DNA of 64,000 nt from Cytospora piceicola (GCA_023375675.1 JALQBC010000013.1:186001-250000), one strand, 5' to 3'; counted from the first letter of the stretch, positions 33,601 through 45,577 are shown. A program made the numbers and translations. The notes: generated by a model not told the origin, from the letters alone.

Positions 33601-36477
33601 CAGTCAAAAATTTTGGGAATGTTGCGCATGATGCTGACAACCAGGTGCTGCACAAAGAAATAACGGTACTCGGCGACTTCATGGCCGTGTTCAACCCATT
33701 CGACTTTTTGCCTGATTCGGTCCTCATACAGCCCGAGAACGAAAACCTTCCCCTCGATGATGGTACCCAGGAGTCCTGTCCGAAGGAACTCTGGCTCCAC
33801 AGGTGTTGGCGTCGGATTTCCAGGGTCGAATTTGTATGGTCTGGCGTGGAATATTTGCTCCGTGTGCTTAGGCAAAGCCCAGAACCCGCCAGATAGGGAT
33901 GGAGAATCCACCCAGATCTCGCCAATTGAATGGGGAGAAGACAATAAACCCGTCTCTGGATCCACGACAGCCAAGGTGGCATCTGGTATCGGGTACCCGA
34001 AAGCGCCAAGCCGGACAGTGCTTGGATCACTAGATTTTTTCCTCGCTTCTTCGCCGATAGCAACCACCAGTACTTCGTTAGACTTCAAAGCTTCCCTGTC
34101 AAGGAGGACCTCGCTCAACTCGTTCTTAGCGCGCTGCTCGGTGACGTTGGTCGTACCCCCACTGAGAAGGCTGCCACCAAACCCATTTGCTGGCTTCTCT
34201 TTCTCTTTCACCTTCTCCTCTTCCGACTCGCTGATGTCGTCCACATCAAGCTTGAGGGGGCAGCCCATGCGCTCCTCTCCACCAAGCCAGTCACGGATAC
34301 TGATGATCATGCCTCCATGCTCCGGTAGACAGAGCATGGGAGCCACAACTTCTCGAGCTCGAGGGTTCCTCAACGGCCTCAGCCATCGATCAGCCAAGAC
34401 CTCATGGAACTCGCTGTCTACAGTGACCGTGTCTATCAGACACAGCTTCACTGACTGGAAGTTCGGCTCCGTTCCCTTCTTGTAATTCCGCGTGGTCATT
34501 GGATCTTGCTGATAATTATAAGCAGCTCGTTTCAAACCGGGGTAGTCCGCGACCATGAGAGTGGCCTTGTACTTGGTAATGAGGTGCGCATAGAGACCTG
34601 GAACTTCGATAGCCTTGTTCTCCGACCAGACAGTCGTGTGACCTCCATACACTGTCAACAATACGCCGAGAATCATACCAATGCCCTGACGTGGATCCAA
34701 GTATGACAGCAGGATCTCACTACTTGCTCCACCACCAATGAGTCGTCCGTTCTTGTCTCGGAGTGATGAGCTGAAGGTATCACCTGGAGAATTGGTGGGT
34801 ACTTGTGAAATGATAGCACTCAAACAAGCCATTTGATGCATGATGGTTCGGTGACTCAAAACGACACCTCTGAGATCGCCAGTGGGAGCCCTCGAGAATT
34901 CGACATAAGCCAGGTCTGGCACGGACAGTGCCGGGGTATCGTCCTTTTTCTTCGGGTGGTAACTGCCGAACTCATTCGTCTTCCACCATTCGACCCCCTT
35001 GGGCCATGTGAGCTTCTGGACCGTGATGTCTCTTTGGAACGCCTTCAGATTGTTGTCGGTTGTCAGAGCAAGATGCGCTTGCGTGGACGTCAGGATCAGA
35101 TTCAATTTCTGATAATCCTGTAGTTCGTTTATAGGGACGGCAACAACGCCGGCAATGAAGCATCCAAGTAGGGCTATAGCGAAATCGATGATCTCGGAGT
35201 CACGATATATGAGAGCGACCCGGTCACCACGGTACAACGAGCTCTTGTCTCTGATGACCTGGGCCACCTTTTCTGCTCTCGAAGCAAGCTTGTCCCATGT
35301 GATCGATGCGATTTCTTTCCCACGACTGTCGAGGACCCAATATGCCGGAAGCTTCGCAGAGGTACGACCACGATGGCGCAGTACAGCTGCTATGTTATCA
35401 AATTGGGACATCTGAACATTTGAATCATGCGGATCGCAAATGGCGAAAGGTACCTCGCGAGGCTCGAGCGGCATTTGATATTCGAGGACCTCAGCGGCGG
35501 GAAGATCGCTCGCCGTGAGCATTGGAGGGGCCATCGCAGCTGTGGGCGAGAAGGCATCGCTCGAGGAGTATCTTTGCGGCCCGCCATATTGCTCTGATGG
35601 CATCTGATCTTGAGCTTGTTGGCCGGCAAAATCGGAAAAATAGCCTTGTGAGTCGAGGAGTGTTCCTGTCCTGCTGTCATACGGGTTGCGCTGTTCCGGC
35701 TCGCCATACCCGCCGTGGTGCTCCGGATTGAAGGCATAGTCGCCGGAATCCATGGTAGGCGATCGTGTCGACTCGCCATTCCCTAGGTCCAGGCCTGCAG
35801 TTAGGAAGAGTGAGTCGCGTTGTGGCATACCGGGTCGGGCATCGGCGAAGGATCCGCCCGGAGCCAGCAGAGCAGCAGGATGCTGCTCCGGGGGAAGACT
35901 GTATGGACTCTCATTTCGCGAGTACGGGGACTGCGGCCGATATCCCGCCGGCGAAGCCATCCCGGTGTAGGATCGTGGACTACTTGTGTGTGGGGAGTTC
36001 GCATTCAAGGCAGCCAGAGCGCCTGCTCTCGTGCCATCGTGCGAAGGATGTGAGGAGCTATCGGGAGAATGGATGCGCAAACCGACTGGCGACTCGGGCG
36101 GGAAAGCACCGTATTGGGAGAGTAACTGAGTCCTCCGCTTCTGGAATCTGGTGATAGCAAAGGGTCAGAATGTCAGCGGAGGTAGACCTGTAGAAATGTA
36201 TGCGATGTCGAGTGTCGCGACGGGCTGATCGTAATGTCGGAAAGTCGAGTGGAATCGAGGAACATAGAACATACCCCTTTTCTGTGATATCGCCTTCCTA
36301 GACGCAGAAGAGCAAGATGGTTAGCAAACATGTCATATAACGATAAACGAGAAACAGAGCAGCATGCTCCAGATCCTAAGGTGCGTGCATCGAGACCAAG
36401 AAGCGGGACTTACCTCCAATTCCTTCTCCAGGTCCTCCAGCCTCCCCTGCAGTTCTGGGCTAAGTTCCGTCGCCATT
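30690..36477 (-). CDS. cps1: CPS1/DIP2-type protein: DMAP1-binding domain plus two AMP-binding domains
   Basis: A 1825-residue protein of the fungal Cps1 / animal DIP2 family, described as a virulence factor in plant pathogens and, in yeast and animals, as a fatty-acyl-AMP-ligase-like regulator of diacylglycerol pools. Exons 36477-36414, 36293-36275, 36147-31570 and 31506-30690. The two tiny 5' exons encode the DMAP1-binding start (ELSPELQGRLEDLEKE, then ITEKGFQKRRTQLLSQYGAF) and were placed by frame. After a disordered Ser/Pro/Gly region come two acyl-adenylate domains (roughly residues 290-840 and 1010-1560), then a C-terminal domain and a Gly/Pro-rich tail. The ATP-loop motifs are degenerate: YVEFSRAPTGDLRGVVLSH and IIWTYWTPDQRRLAVQLGH in place of the usual Ser/Thr/Gly-rich Lys motif. 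The exon-2 acceptor (GAAG) is the least certain junction. Confidence 0.93.
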
Positions 36478-37214
36478 GTGAAAGTGAATCTGCGGGCGCC
36501 TCGCAGGCGCTGAAGAGGATTCGAAGGTGAGGGGTGAGGTTTGGTCGAGGAGCTGAAGGAAGTCGAGGTTGGGCCAGTGTGGAACAGTGGAGTGATGTTC
36601 GACAGAGCTCTCCCCCACGGCTTGTTGGCAGGAAACTGGGGCCCTTGAGAATTGGCCCGCCTTGAGAAGTTGGATGGACGTTTGTTCGAATTGAAGTTTG
36701 ATGATCAATCAGTGTCAAGGGTCGAGGAGACGGTCGCCAGCGCTAGGTGGTTGCTGTTGCTGGACGGCGGTCTCGTGACGTAAGGCCCGGCTCCTTCAGG
36801 CACCTCCAGTGCTGCTTCCTGGTCTCTTCGGACTTGGTTCAGGGGAATAGAAGGGCCTCGGGAGGCGATGAGTCCAAGTCGGGCTAGACACGCGCTACCA
36901 GTGACTGCCAGATTCGGGGGCCGTTGGGTGATCAGTGCCCGTTTGGACCTGCAGCAGCCAGTGCGATACAGCAGCTCACTTGCTTCACTTGAGTATTTAT
37001 ACTCCTGCCACAGCATAAGGGGATTGTTTCATGTTATACCGGATGAGATGGGTTTTCCTCGGGCCATCCTCTATATTCAACCCGCCCTTTCCCCCCGAAA
37101 AAAAGCCTCTTCAATATACGACTGACAGCAGGTAGAGAACAATGGACCCCAGCACCCGGAGCCACATCTTCACCCTGATTTGGTTAGATCGGACCCCGGA
37201 TACGAGACCAGTTA

Positions 37215-37245
37215 ACCCCACCACGAGGTTAATCCGTGGTGGGGT
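37215..37245. repeat. Perfect 11-bp inverted repeat (9-nt loop)
   Basis: ACCCCACCACG and its exact reverse complement flank a 9-nt spacer, giving a GC-rich hairpin. It lies about 0.7 kb upstream of the CPS1 start. Confidence 0.95.
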
Positions 37246-38597
37246 CTTGAGCTCAACCGAATAAATTCTCTGCAACAGCAGCTGCACCAGTTTCTTCAAC
37301 AACCTTCCACCATCTGCTCCAGCTCTGCGACTCGCCATTGGCGAGGTCATCTTGGCCGCAACTGGATTCATGCCTCGTTATCTCCTCCTCCAGAGGATAG
37401 CTCCTTCAGAGGAGTTGATATGAGCACTTATAACATCATCTAGGTATATGGATTTTCAGGGCCTCTTCGCCCTGTACGATACTACGTGGTAAGAAAAGCT
37501 CCCTTCTCCTAACCTCAGCCACCATATGATGAGAATCATTAGCATTCACAGACCTGTTCTGAATCATAATGTTGATAAAATGCATACATCTTTCTGACCC
37601 CTACCCAACTCATTGTTACAACACTTGCCACAGAATTGAGGTTGGAATATCTTGCTAACATCAAGATAGATAGGCCGAACTCTCATATATCGATTGCCCT
37701 CCAAGTGTGTGGCTGTGACTGTTTCTGGTGGGATCCTAGGTTCCTAGTACATTTCGTGCTAGTCCAACCTCACTATACGTTGTGCTTTGCGATGTTGCTG
37801 TTATTTTATTGTTAACGCATGCAACATCCGGGCCTGGATTCCCGACCCGACGTACATGTTTTGGTATTGAACCTAAGGGTTTCCTACGGTGTCCATTAGC
37901 CTTACCATAACAGTCAATACAATACTCATAAAATGTATCTTAACTGCGGCCGTGCAAGAAACTGTTCCTACCGACCCATGGAAGATGTATATGAGACCGC
38001 CCTAATCGCAGGAAGCCATTGCCGCATACTCAGTCAACAGTGGTGTTGCTGACAGGCCAGTGGTAGTACAGTATCTATGTCTCTTATCTAGGAGGTATTC
38101 CATGTCGAGATTTTTGTCCTTGACACAGAATGCAGCATGCCTAAACATAGATGGCAGCATCTCTTCACAGGCGACCGTAAAACAGATTGACAGTCAGGTG
38201 AGTGGAATCGCATTGCCGTGTATACATACTAGGTAGGCCGTGTGTCTGAACCTGGAACAAATCATGCCCAGGTTAATATTCTCTTCCTCTGTTACACCCT
38301 CACACCTACCCACACCCCATCCGCCGTCACAATGACCCGAACCCTGAGAAGTGGTGGCGGGCCGGGAGTTCCGAGGTTGTCTCGATATTACATATCAGAT
38401 TGTCCAGCTGAAATGGACTCGAAGGGTCCACAGATGCAACCGACCTATTGACTGCATTGCATATGCGGGAATGCTGCAACATGACAGCATGTGGTTCCAT
38501 TTCGAATTGGAATCTTGGAATGAGAATTCGAAACGTAAAGAGGCATTGAAGACGGCACGCCTTGTCTTTGTTCCAAGGTAGCTGGAGGGGGACACTA

Positions 38598-38681
38598 CAA
38601 ATACCTACCTACACACCAAGTTACCTAGGTAGGTAGGTACCACCTGCATACTTACTGACCTAGGTGGTTGGTACCTACCTG
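38598..38681. repeat. Cluster of TACCTACC / ACCTAGGT palindromic units
   Basis: The densest cluster of this motif in the window: repeated TACCTACC, TTACCTAGGTAGGTAGGTAC and GACCTAGGTGG within 85 bp, followed by TACCTACCTG. Confidence 0.85.
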
Positions 38682-39100
38682 TATATAGTACCGTGCACTT
38701 GCACTGCGTGCTCAACGCCAGTCCCCAGCCACCAACCCGACCACAGCTGCAGCTACCTGGGCCAGTTACCGTTATCAGGGTACGAAACGTCGGCGACTCC
38801 GAAGCAGGCCGCCAATGTCGTGCCTCCACAGGTATAAGTACCATTTCGAAGCAATTACTTACCCTGAGGTACGTATTCTATCACCGTACATCCCGCCAGG
38901 CCCATCGAGACCAGTCAACAAGGCGATCATCCCTTGGGGAAAACGGGGAATACACGTTCGCCCAACCTGGGGTTGATCCAGATCAAGTATTAAGGTTATC
39001 GCCCCGTATTCCGTCATCCGTCATTGTTGCTGGCTCCATAATTCATTCTCTGTCGATCTCATCTACCATAACGACACACGGACCTTCTTTCCAAAATCAA

Positions 39101-39144
39101 CGTCGACGACGACGACGCCGCCGCCGACGCCGCCGCCGACGATA
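39101..39144. repeat. GAC/CGC trinucleotide repeat
   Basis: CGACGACGACGACG merges into CCGCCGCCGACG-type units. Intergenic microsatellite; it creates a false poly-arginine frame. Confidence 0.92.
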
Positions 39145-40191
39145 ACGAGCAACGAGATTTACGCCACGACGAGCCCATTGTCCGGCCGATAGGTCTTGTA
39201 CTGTTTGTGCCTGCAGCGGGTCAGACATTTTGATGACCGTGAGGGCCGCCCCTTGACCTATGCATCTCATTGTCCTATTGTCCCTTTGTCACTTCCAGGC
39301 AGGTTGCAGCCGCCTCTATAAACCCAGGCATCCTTCGCGCCCTTCTTTATAAGTGCGGCGCACATGTAAACCGATAGCTCCCTGCTGCTGCCGCCAACCA
39401 TCATCAAGCTCGCCGAAGTGCAGACCAGCATTCATCCCGATCCATTTGCCAGACAACGCAGCCAAGGCGACGGTTCTTGAGGGTCCACATTGTAGATCTG
39501 TGCTAGATCCCGAGTTGACGAGATCAAGAGAGCCTTGCTTGGCGGCAGTGAGACGTTGCGACTACAATCACCTCGACGGAGTTCCTTTTAGCTGCCTCGA
39601 CTGGAATCGTACTTCGCTAGAGGCACGCTTCAAGTTAGCGCTGATCTGGGATCTGGTCCCTGAATCATCCAAATCTTTCCTCCTTCCACAGGGGAAAACC
39701 CCCCGAGTGGCACGTCCATACACCCAACGCCTTTACCACAGTCTTCCTGTTGGCACTTTCTCACTCACTCTTACACCCACACACTCAAATTCAATCGGGT
39801 CGAGATCTGGAACCACCATCTCACGTGCACCAAGGTCTGAGGCATACAGCTCGAGATCCCGCAGGTCCCATATATCAGAAACGACACGCCTGCAGATATA
39901 ACTAAAGTCTCATGAAAAACGGCACTTTGCGACACGCGACACACGATATATCTGTACAGCGTCACAAACACAACAGCGTTGCAGTGCAGTACAGTGCAGA
40001 AGTGGACCCGAGACACACCATCGATCCATCTCGACGTTTGGGTCGAGAACCCATTCGGCTGGGCGCACAACGGTTCTGGATCTCCGAGCCTCGATAAGGA
40101 GTATCTTATTAAGACATCGCATCACCACATCCAATAGCCAGGGCGTGCAATCTGCTGCTGCTCCCGCAGCCAGCTTCCCGAGGAGTCGGTA

Positions 40192-42841
40192 ATGGCAGGC
40201 GAGGGGAGCCTACAAGTCGTCGTCGACAGAGTCGGGTCACCAAACTCGGCTGCAGCTGCGGCTGCACCTGCATCTTCGAAGCCTTCCCTCCAGGTCATCG
40301 TTCTCGTAAGTCGTCTTATCTCTCTTGTCATCTGCTTATCTAGCCTCGTCGTATCACCTTCCACCACACCGCACTACAAACCAGACATATCTACAACCTC
40401 AGCCTTGATTCTACTTGCTCTCCCCACCAAACCTCCCCCCAGTACGCTTTGCATTCCTAGCCTGAGCCTTGGAGACCTTCTAGAAGCCGCCCAACCCTTC
40501 CCAGCATTGACTGCCCCCTTTCAAGTCTGGGGCCGTCTGGATCGCCTGCTTCATGCCCTGACACAGAAGGGTCAAGGGCCAAGCCTTTTCAATCCAGGTC
40601 CGGCGGTGTCAGTGCGATCGCATAGCTCAATGCGAAACCGGCTGGCTGGTGTAGGCTTGCGCCAGCGCTTCGTACGGACAGTCCGATCTTGTCCTTCGGC
40701 TCTCGACAACTAAGATGAAAAACCTCCAAAATCGGATGATTGAGCATTACGCAAGCTACGGCAGGCTGAGACCACTTCCGTGGAGGGCGGACAGCCAGTG
40801 CAGCGCCTTGTGGGCCACCCTAAACGCTGGAACACCGGCCGAAGGGTTTGCATCACAGTGGACCAATGCCATTGTCTGTTGAGGATCCATTTCTTTCCCC
40901 TCCTTGCATGGCATTTGTTCCGAAAGCCCCTGTCAATCTAGGGTCCAGAGATCTGAGATGAGATCACCTCCCCACTTCAGCCTCATCGGACCTCAGCTCC
41001 TCACTCCAAGTGGAGTGATGACATGTACTCCGCAGCTGCCCCCATGACCCAAAAAGGCGTGAGGCACAATGGCTTGGTTTAGTTCCCGGCATGCCAGTAT
41101 TCTCAAAGTCATCACAATAGCGCAATGACCGGGGCAGTCCATCCAGGTTGTTGGCTAACTCGTTTCACCACAGGGCTCACAGGGTGGACCTTTAGAATCC
41201 AACGTCACCGCGTTCCTCGTGCGCTCAATAGGAGCAAAATGGAGGAAAGGCTCGATAATGGCTGTTGATGCCGGCGTGCATCTCGGCGCAATAACACGTA
41301 TCCTCGAAGATACACAGCCTCAAGGTCTAGGCAAAACCGAAGAACTACAGTTGCCCTATGTACTCCAAAGTGGACCTTTCGCAGGTCTCAAGGTATTTTC
41401 GGCATCTCCGAAAACCAACGCGGCGAGGATACATTCGGAACTCATAGATACGTATCTAATTACACACCCTCACCTCGACCACATATCAGCCTTTGTCATC
41501 AATACGGCAGGATTATCGGGCCCACGGCGGAAGAAATTGGCGGGGCTGCCAGGGACAATACAAGCTCTGAAGACGCACATATTCAACAACGTAATATGGC
41601 CCAATCTATCCGACGAAGACCATGGCGCCGGCCTGTTTACCTACCTGCGGCTGAACGAAGGCGGATCCCTTGCCATGGGCAACATGGATGGCTACCTGGA
41701 ATTCAACGAAGGCCTTGCCGTCAAGGTATGGAGCGTCAGCCACGGCCACAATATCGAGAGGGTTCCTCACCGCGGTAGCGGCAGCAATACGCGATTTGGT
41801 AGTATGGATGCCCAGTCGGGCCTCATGGGTTTCGGCTCGGGGATGCTCAGCCCGCGGTCGATAGCGCATCACAACACCTCGAGCCCAGGCATCGCGGGCT
41901 ACTTCCAGCAACAACATTTTATGGCTCAAGACCGCCACCATTCTGTCATGCCGGGACCTAATGCGCCATCTGGAGGGCGTGGTGGTAATGGCGGCATGAA
42001 CCAGCTCGGTAGTGTACACAGTCCCTCGGAGGCCGCGTGTGTATATGACAGCAGCTCGTATTTCATACGCGACGTTGACACCGGGGTGGAGGTGCTCATC
42101 TTTGGTGACGTCGAAGGCGACAGCATATCGATGAACCCCAGGAACCTGCAGATATGGCAGGAGGCGGCGCCGAAGATCGTGATGGGCAAGCTCAAGGCCA
42201 TCCTGATCGAGTGCAGCTACGATGACAGCAGGCCGGTGGACAGGCTGTTCGGCCATCTGACACCGAGCTTCCTGGTCCGGGAGATGGAGACCCTCGCGGA
42301 CGAGGTCAAAGCCGCCCGAACAAGAATGGCCATGGATAAGAACAGGGTGCCCACGGACGGCAGGAGGAGCAGCAAGCGCAAACGGGAGATGCACGACGAC
42401 GCCACCATCGCCGGCCGACGCATGGCCTCAAGGGAGGTGGCGAGGCACAGCGGCGACAGCGTCACCGAGCCCGTCAGCCCGAGGACCCTCAAGGCACCGC
42501 GGTCAGATTTCTTTTCCGCCCCGCAGAATGAGGACGTGCCCGAAAACCCGCACCTTGCGACACCAACGGCTCAGCTGTCGCTCCAGGACATCGAGCGGGC
42601 GTACCCGACCGCGAACGCGGGTGGTGGTCTCCCTGAAACAGCAGCGCCCACGCCGACGGCCGATGGTCCGCAGCTGAAGGGGCTGAAGGTGGTGATCATC
42701 CACGTCAAGGATAAGATGAACGACGAGGAGAGGGTCGAAGATATTATTCTGGATGAGCTGCATGACCATGAGGCGTTCATGGCTGTCCCGCTGGGGTGTG
42801 AGTGGGTTATCTCTGAGGTCGGGCAGAGTCTAGTATTTTAG
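40192..42841 (+). CDS. PDE1: Low-affinity (class II) cyclic-AMP phosphodiesterase
   Basis: Class II cyclic-nucleotide phosphodiesterase (yeast Pde1 family) that hydrolyses cAMP to AMP and damps PKA signalling. Exons 40192-40305 and 41174-42841 give 593 residues. Exon 1 encodes a poly-Ala leader and LQVIVL; exon 2 starts GSQGGPLESNVTAFLVRS. Together they rebuild the family N-terminus at a phase-0 junction with a GTAAGT donor. The metal-binding motif THPHLDH (H136, H138, D140, H141) of the metallo-beta-lactamase fold is intact. VWSVSHGHN, SSYFIRDV and LIFGDVEGDSIS follow, with the late ECSYD motif. A long hydrophilic insert with a basic KRKRE stretch separates the last blocks, and the C-terminus VIIHVKDKM is conserved. 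The first intron, 868 bp, is by far the longest in this window. Convergent with the flavin-reductase gene. Confidence 0.92.
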
Positions 42842-43417
42842 AACTTGTACTCGTGGATGTTATTTTCTACCTCTGAGCCGCGGCCGAGGCTTTCAGCGTG
42901 TATTCACTTTATTACTAGGGGGTAGGGGAGGCCATGGGCTCCCACGACGTTTCCCCTCCCTGTCTGTCTTATGTTGCTTTTCAAATTACTCTGGGGATTC
43001 TTATGAGGGTCATAACTACTTGAATGGCTTCTTGGTATATCGATTTCATGGCAGAGCAGGTGGATGGCTTGGTTGGTCTTGGTGTATTGGACCGCCTTGC
43101 AGTGGGACGAAGCGAGATTATCGCTGATTTGGCCAAAGATCTCTCCTTGGAATCATTTACACGACAGATACCACGGGATTTTCGATGAGCCCGCCTTTCT
43201 TCGAAGCCCTGCTGGTCCTGACGAGACCATGGTGGAACGAAGTTGTGGACTCGGCTTCGGAGGGTGTATGAAGTAGGTACTCGCGTCGATATATTAGTGT
43301 GCGCCTGCATCGTCTTGTGCATCTGCCTCGTCTATAGGAAAGATTCTACGCTATATATGTCTATATGCTTTGCTGATCAACGCGCAAGGCCTCCGCCCAT
43401 GTATATGTCCATCGTTT
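42842..43417. other. Convergent 3' intergenic region
   Basis: Between the stop codons of the phosphodiesterase and flavin-reductase genes. Only overlapping short frames were seen; it probably holds the two 3' untranslated regions. Confidence 0.6.
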
Positions 43418-44538
43418 TCATACCTTGCCTTGCACATGCTTATCATCCTCGCCTCCCCTTTCTGCCTCCAGCTTCTGGTATGCTTCCATGCCACCAAAGT
43501 CCTTATCGAAATCTGGCCGGGGTATCTCGAGGCCCTCAATTGAGCGGCCGTACGTGATACCACCGAGTCTGCTTATCGGACGAAGAACCTGTACGAGCAA
43601 TGCAGGTTAGCACTCCGTCCCGGATGAATACGTAATTCCCGAAATCGCAAGGGGGGACAGAAGCTTACCGCGGGATCTATCAAGGCCCTGTCCTCGTCGA
43701 TCGCATCCTCCCTAACCCAGAACCGAGTCCCCTCGATGACAGCCATGGTCCCGCTCGTGGCCCCGGGGTTGCTCTTGCTGCCAAACTCGCGCACGCTCTC
43801 CAGCTTCCCCTCGATGCTGAAGATGGCCTCCTTGACCCTGGGCGCCTTGACGGTTTCGCAGTCGTGCGCGGGCGTCAGGCCGCTGACCGCCCACTCGCTC
43901 ACGCCGTAGGGCGCGTTGATGCTGGTGCTGTTGGCGGCCTCGACGTAGTGCTCGCCGATGAGGTTGATGGTGCACCCGCCCGTCTCGTGCAGGTTGTGCA
44001 GGCTGTGCTTGGCCGCCGAGGCCTGCTCCAGGCCCCCGACGAAGCCGATGACGAACAGCGGGGGGTCGTGGTTGATCATCTGGAAGTAGCTGAAGGGCGC
44101 GAGGTTGGTGGTGGCGCCGGCCTTGTCGACGGTGGAGACGAGGGCGATGGGCCGCGGCACGATGGCGCTGATGAGGAGCTTGTAGTTGTGCACGCTGGGC
44201 CGGCCGTCGGCGAAGGGGTCGATGGTGATGTGCCGGGCGTCCTTCTTGTCCGCGGGGAGGAGGGCGTTGGCGCCGCTGCCGTACTTCCAGTCCGGGGCGG
44301 CGGTCTGCTTGTAGGTGAAGGCCTCGGAGGCGTCCAGGGGCGGGCGCGAGGCTTCGACCTTCTTGAAGTCCGGGTGCGGGTTGCGCTTGACGTCGGATTC
44401 TTTCATCTTCGAGGCGGTGGTGGTGGAAGTGGTGAAGAGTCGAGAAGTGAAGGGTGGTTGGAGGATGGTGGCCGAGGAGAGGGTCGGAAGTTGGCGAAGG
44501 CGACGGAGGGTGCTTGTAGGTTTATATCGTAGTGTCAT
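43418..44538 (-). CDS. Flavin reductase-like (FMN-binding split-barrel) protein
   Basis: A 346-residue protein of the flavin reductase/DIM6-NTAB family, which binds FMN and supplies reduced flavin or acts as a small oxygenase. Exons 44538-43669 and 43588-43418, with an 80-bp intron (GTAAGC...ACAG). The N-terminus (LRRLRQLPTLSSATIL, then SRLFTTSTTT) looks like a mitochondrial presequence; an internal Met near residue 45 (MKESDVKRNPH) could give a cytosolic form. Core motifs are YKLLISAIVPRPIALVSTV, NLAPFSYFQMINHDPPLFVIG and TGGCTINLIGEHYVEAANST, which match the FMN-binding domain. The C-terminal exon holds RPISRLGGITYGRSIEGLEI. A 222-codon frame on the opposite strand is a GC-bias shadow. Physiological substrate unknown. 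Confidence 0.9.
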
Positions 44539-45110
44539 GAATGCGAATATGAATTCTGTGTTGTAAACGAGTGATAGTGCCTGGGGTAGTCAAGTAGCTA
44601 TATAATAGAGCTTGGTGTGGGGTACCTACTTAGGTAGACAGATGTTGAAGTACCGGGCTTTGATCCGAGGAGCTCCGTGGTGATGATGCAATGCTAAGTG
44701 TACCCCAAGTACAGTGCGCAGTAGCCCCTAGAATTACACAAACCCCCCGCACAATGCCGAAGAAAGTATCCGCTTGGTCCACTGTTCCCCGGAGCGTTCA
44801 TCCTCGGCTTGGCGGCACGGCATCTACGGGATCCTCCTAGCCATACCAAGACTTCCACTCCAACTTACACTAGGCACACAGTAAGCCCTTACTTACTTCA
44901 GCACCTAGGTAAGTAATAACATGCGGTCCTACAGTGCTCACCTCGGTTTCAAGATTGTAAGTATACCAACTTTGAGGCAACAGACGACACTACCCCTAGG
45001 ACAAGAAGAAACAGTCGGAGTGGCTGCCAGGGCCCGGAGCGACGGCGACCAACCCTTGCCATTGCTCGTTGGCGGTAGCTACAGCAAGTACTTGGTACTA
45101 ACCATCCCCC

Positions 45111-45155
45111 ATTTCGAATATTTCGAATATTTCGAACATTTCGAACATCTCGAAA
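45111..45155. repeat. 9-bp minisatellite, five units of ATTTCGAAT type
   Basis: Two copies of ATTTCGAAT, two of ATTTCGAAC and one diverged ATCTCGAAA stand in exact tandem. Each unit contains the TTCGAA palindrome. Confidence 0.95.
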
Positions 45156-45361
45156 ATGTCCTCGCATGTCTCTTTGCCCTCTCCAACAAATAAACTTCGT
45201 GTACATACCTACCTATGTATGTAGGTGCCTTTATCTTTACAAGGCTCCCGGTCTCTATTTCAGGCATGGTATCAGGAGCTAAAAGCTGCATGAACCTGGG
45301 AAGCTACACCAAATCGTCACGCCAATGATCACAATGCCAGGCCCGGCCTGCATATCATATC

Positions 45362-45407
45362 TGATAAGCAGATGGACAAGATAGACCAATTGCCAGGCGC
45401 CTTATCT
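45362..45407. promoter_or_regulatory. Opposed GATA motifs upstream of the MFS gene
   Basis: TGATAAG at 45362-45368 and its inverse CTTATCT at 45401-45407 match the HGATAR site bound by fungal GATA factors such as AreA/NIT2. They lie about 170-215 bp before the start codon of the MFS gene, and a TATAAG sits near 45452. Nitrogen or siderophore control is possible but not shown. Confidence 0.35.
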
Positions 45408-45577
45408 GTGTGTGCATGAGTAGTACATGCCATATCAGCCTGGCAGGCTGGTATAAGAGGGCTTCCCGCCAGGTACCACAACGCTTACACACTTGCTACC
45501 CTTAGAGAGACCTGCACCGTTCCCGTTCCTTCGGATGCCATCGTCTATATAGGTTTACATTTAGAAACACCGCCTCC

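Larger units (their letters stand above)
36478..40191. other. 3.7-kb gap without a supported gene
   Basis: Upstream DNA of CPS1 and of the phosphodiesterase gene, which are divergent. It holds a perfect hairpin (37215-37245), a dense ACCTAGGT/TACCTACC cluster (38598-38681) and a GAC/CGC repeat (39101-39144). Open frames at 38693-39145 and 39353-39901 lack recognisable domains; the second could be part of a long leader. Confidence 0.55.
44539..45577. other. Divergent intergenic region
   Basis: Promoter space between the flavin-reductase and HOL1-like genes. It contains ACCTAGGT-type motifs (near 44628, 44905 and 45205), a 9-bp minisatellite (45111-45155) and GATA motifs near 45362 and 45401. 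No gene is supported. Confidence 0.6.

Noticed and set aside
33757..34485. 242-codon plus-strand frame
   Set aside because: Antisense shadow inside the CPS1 exon; no domain.
39353..39901. 182-codon plus-strand frame upstream of the phosphodiesterase
   Set aside because: No recognisable domain; more likely leader or intergenic DNA.
41606..42394. 262-codon minus-strand frame
   Set aside because: Antisense to the phosphodiesterase exon, whose sense frame has intact catalytic motifs.
43864..44532. 222-codon plus-strand frame rich in Gly, Val and Asp
   Set aside because: Antisense shadow of the flavin-reductase exon.
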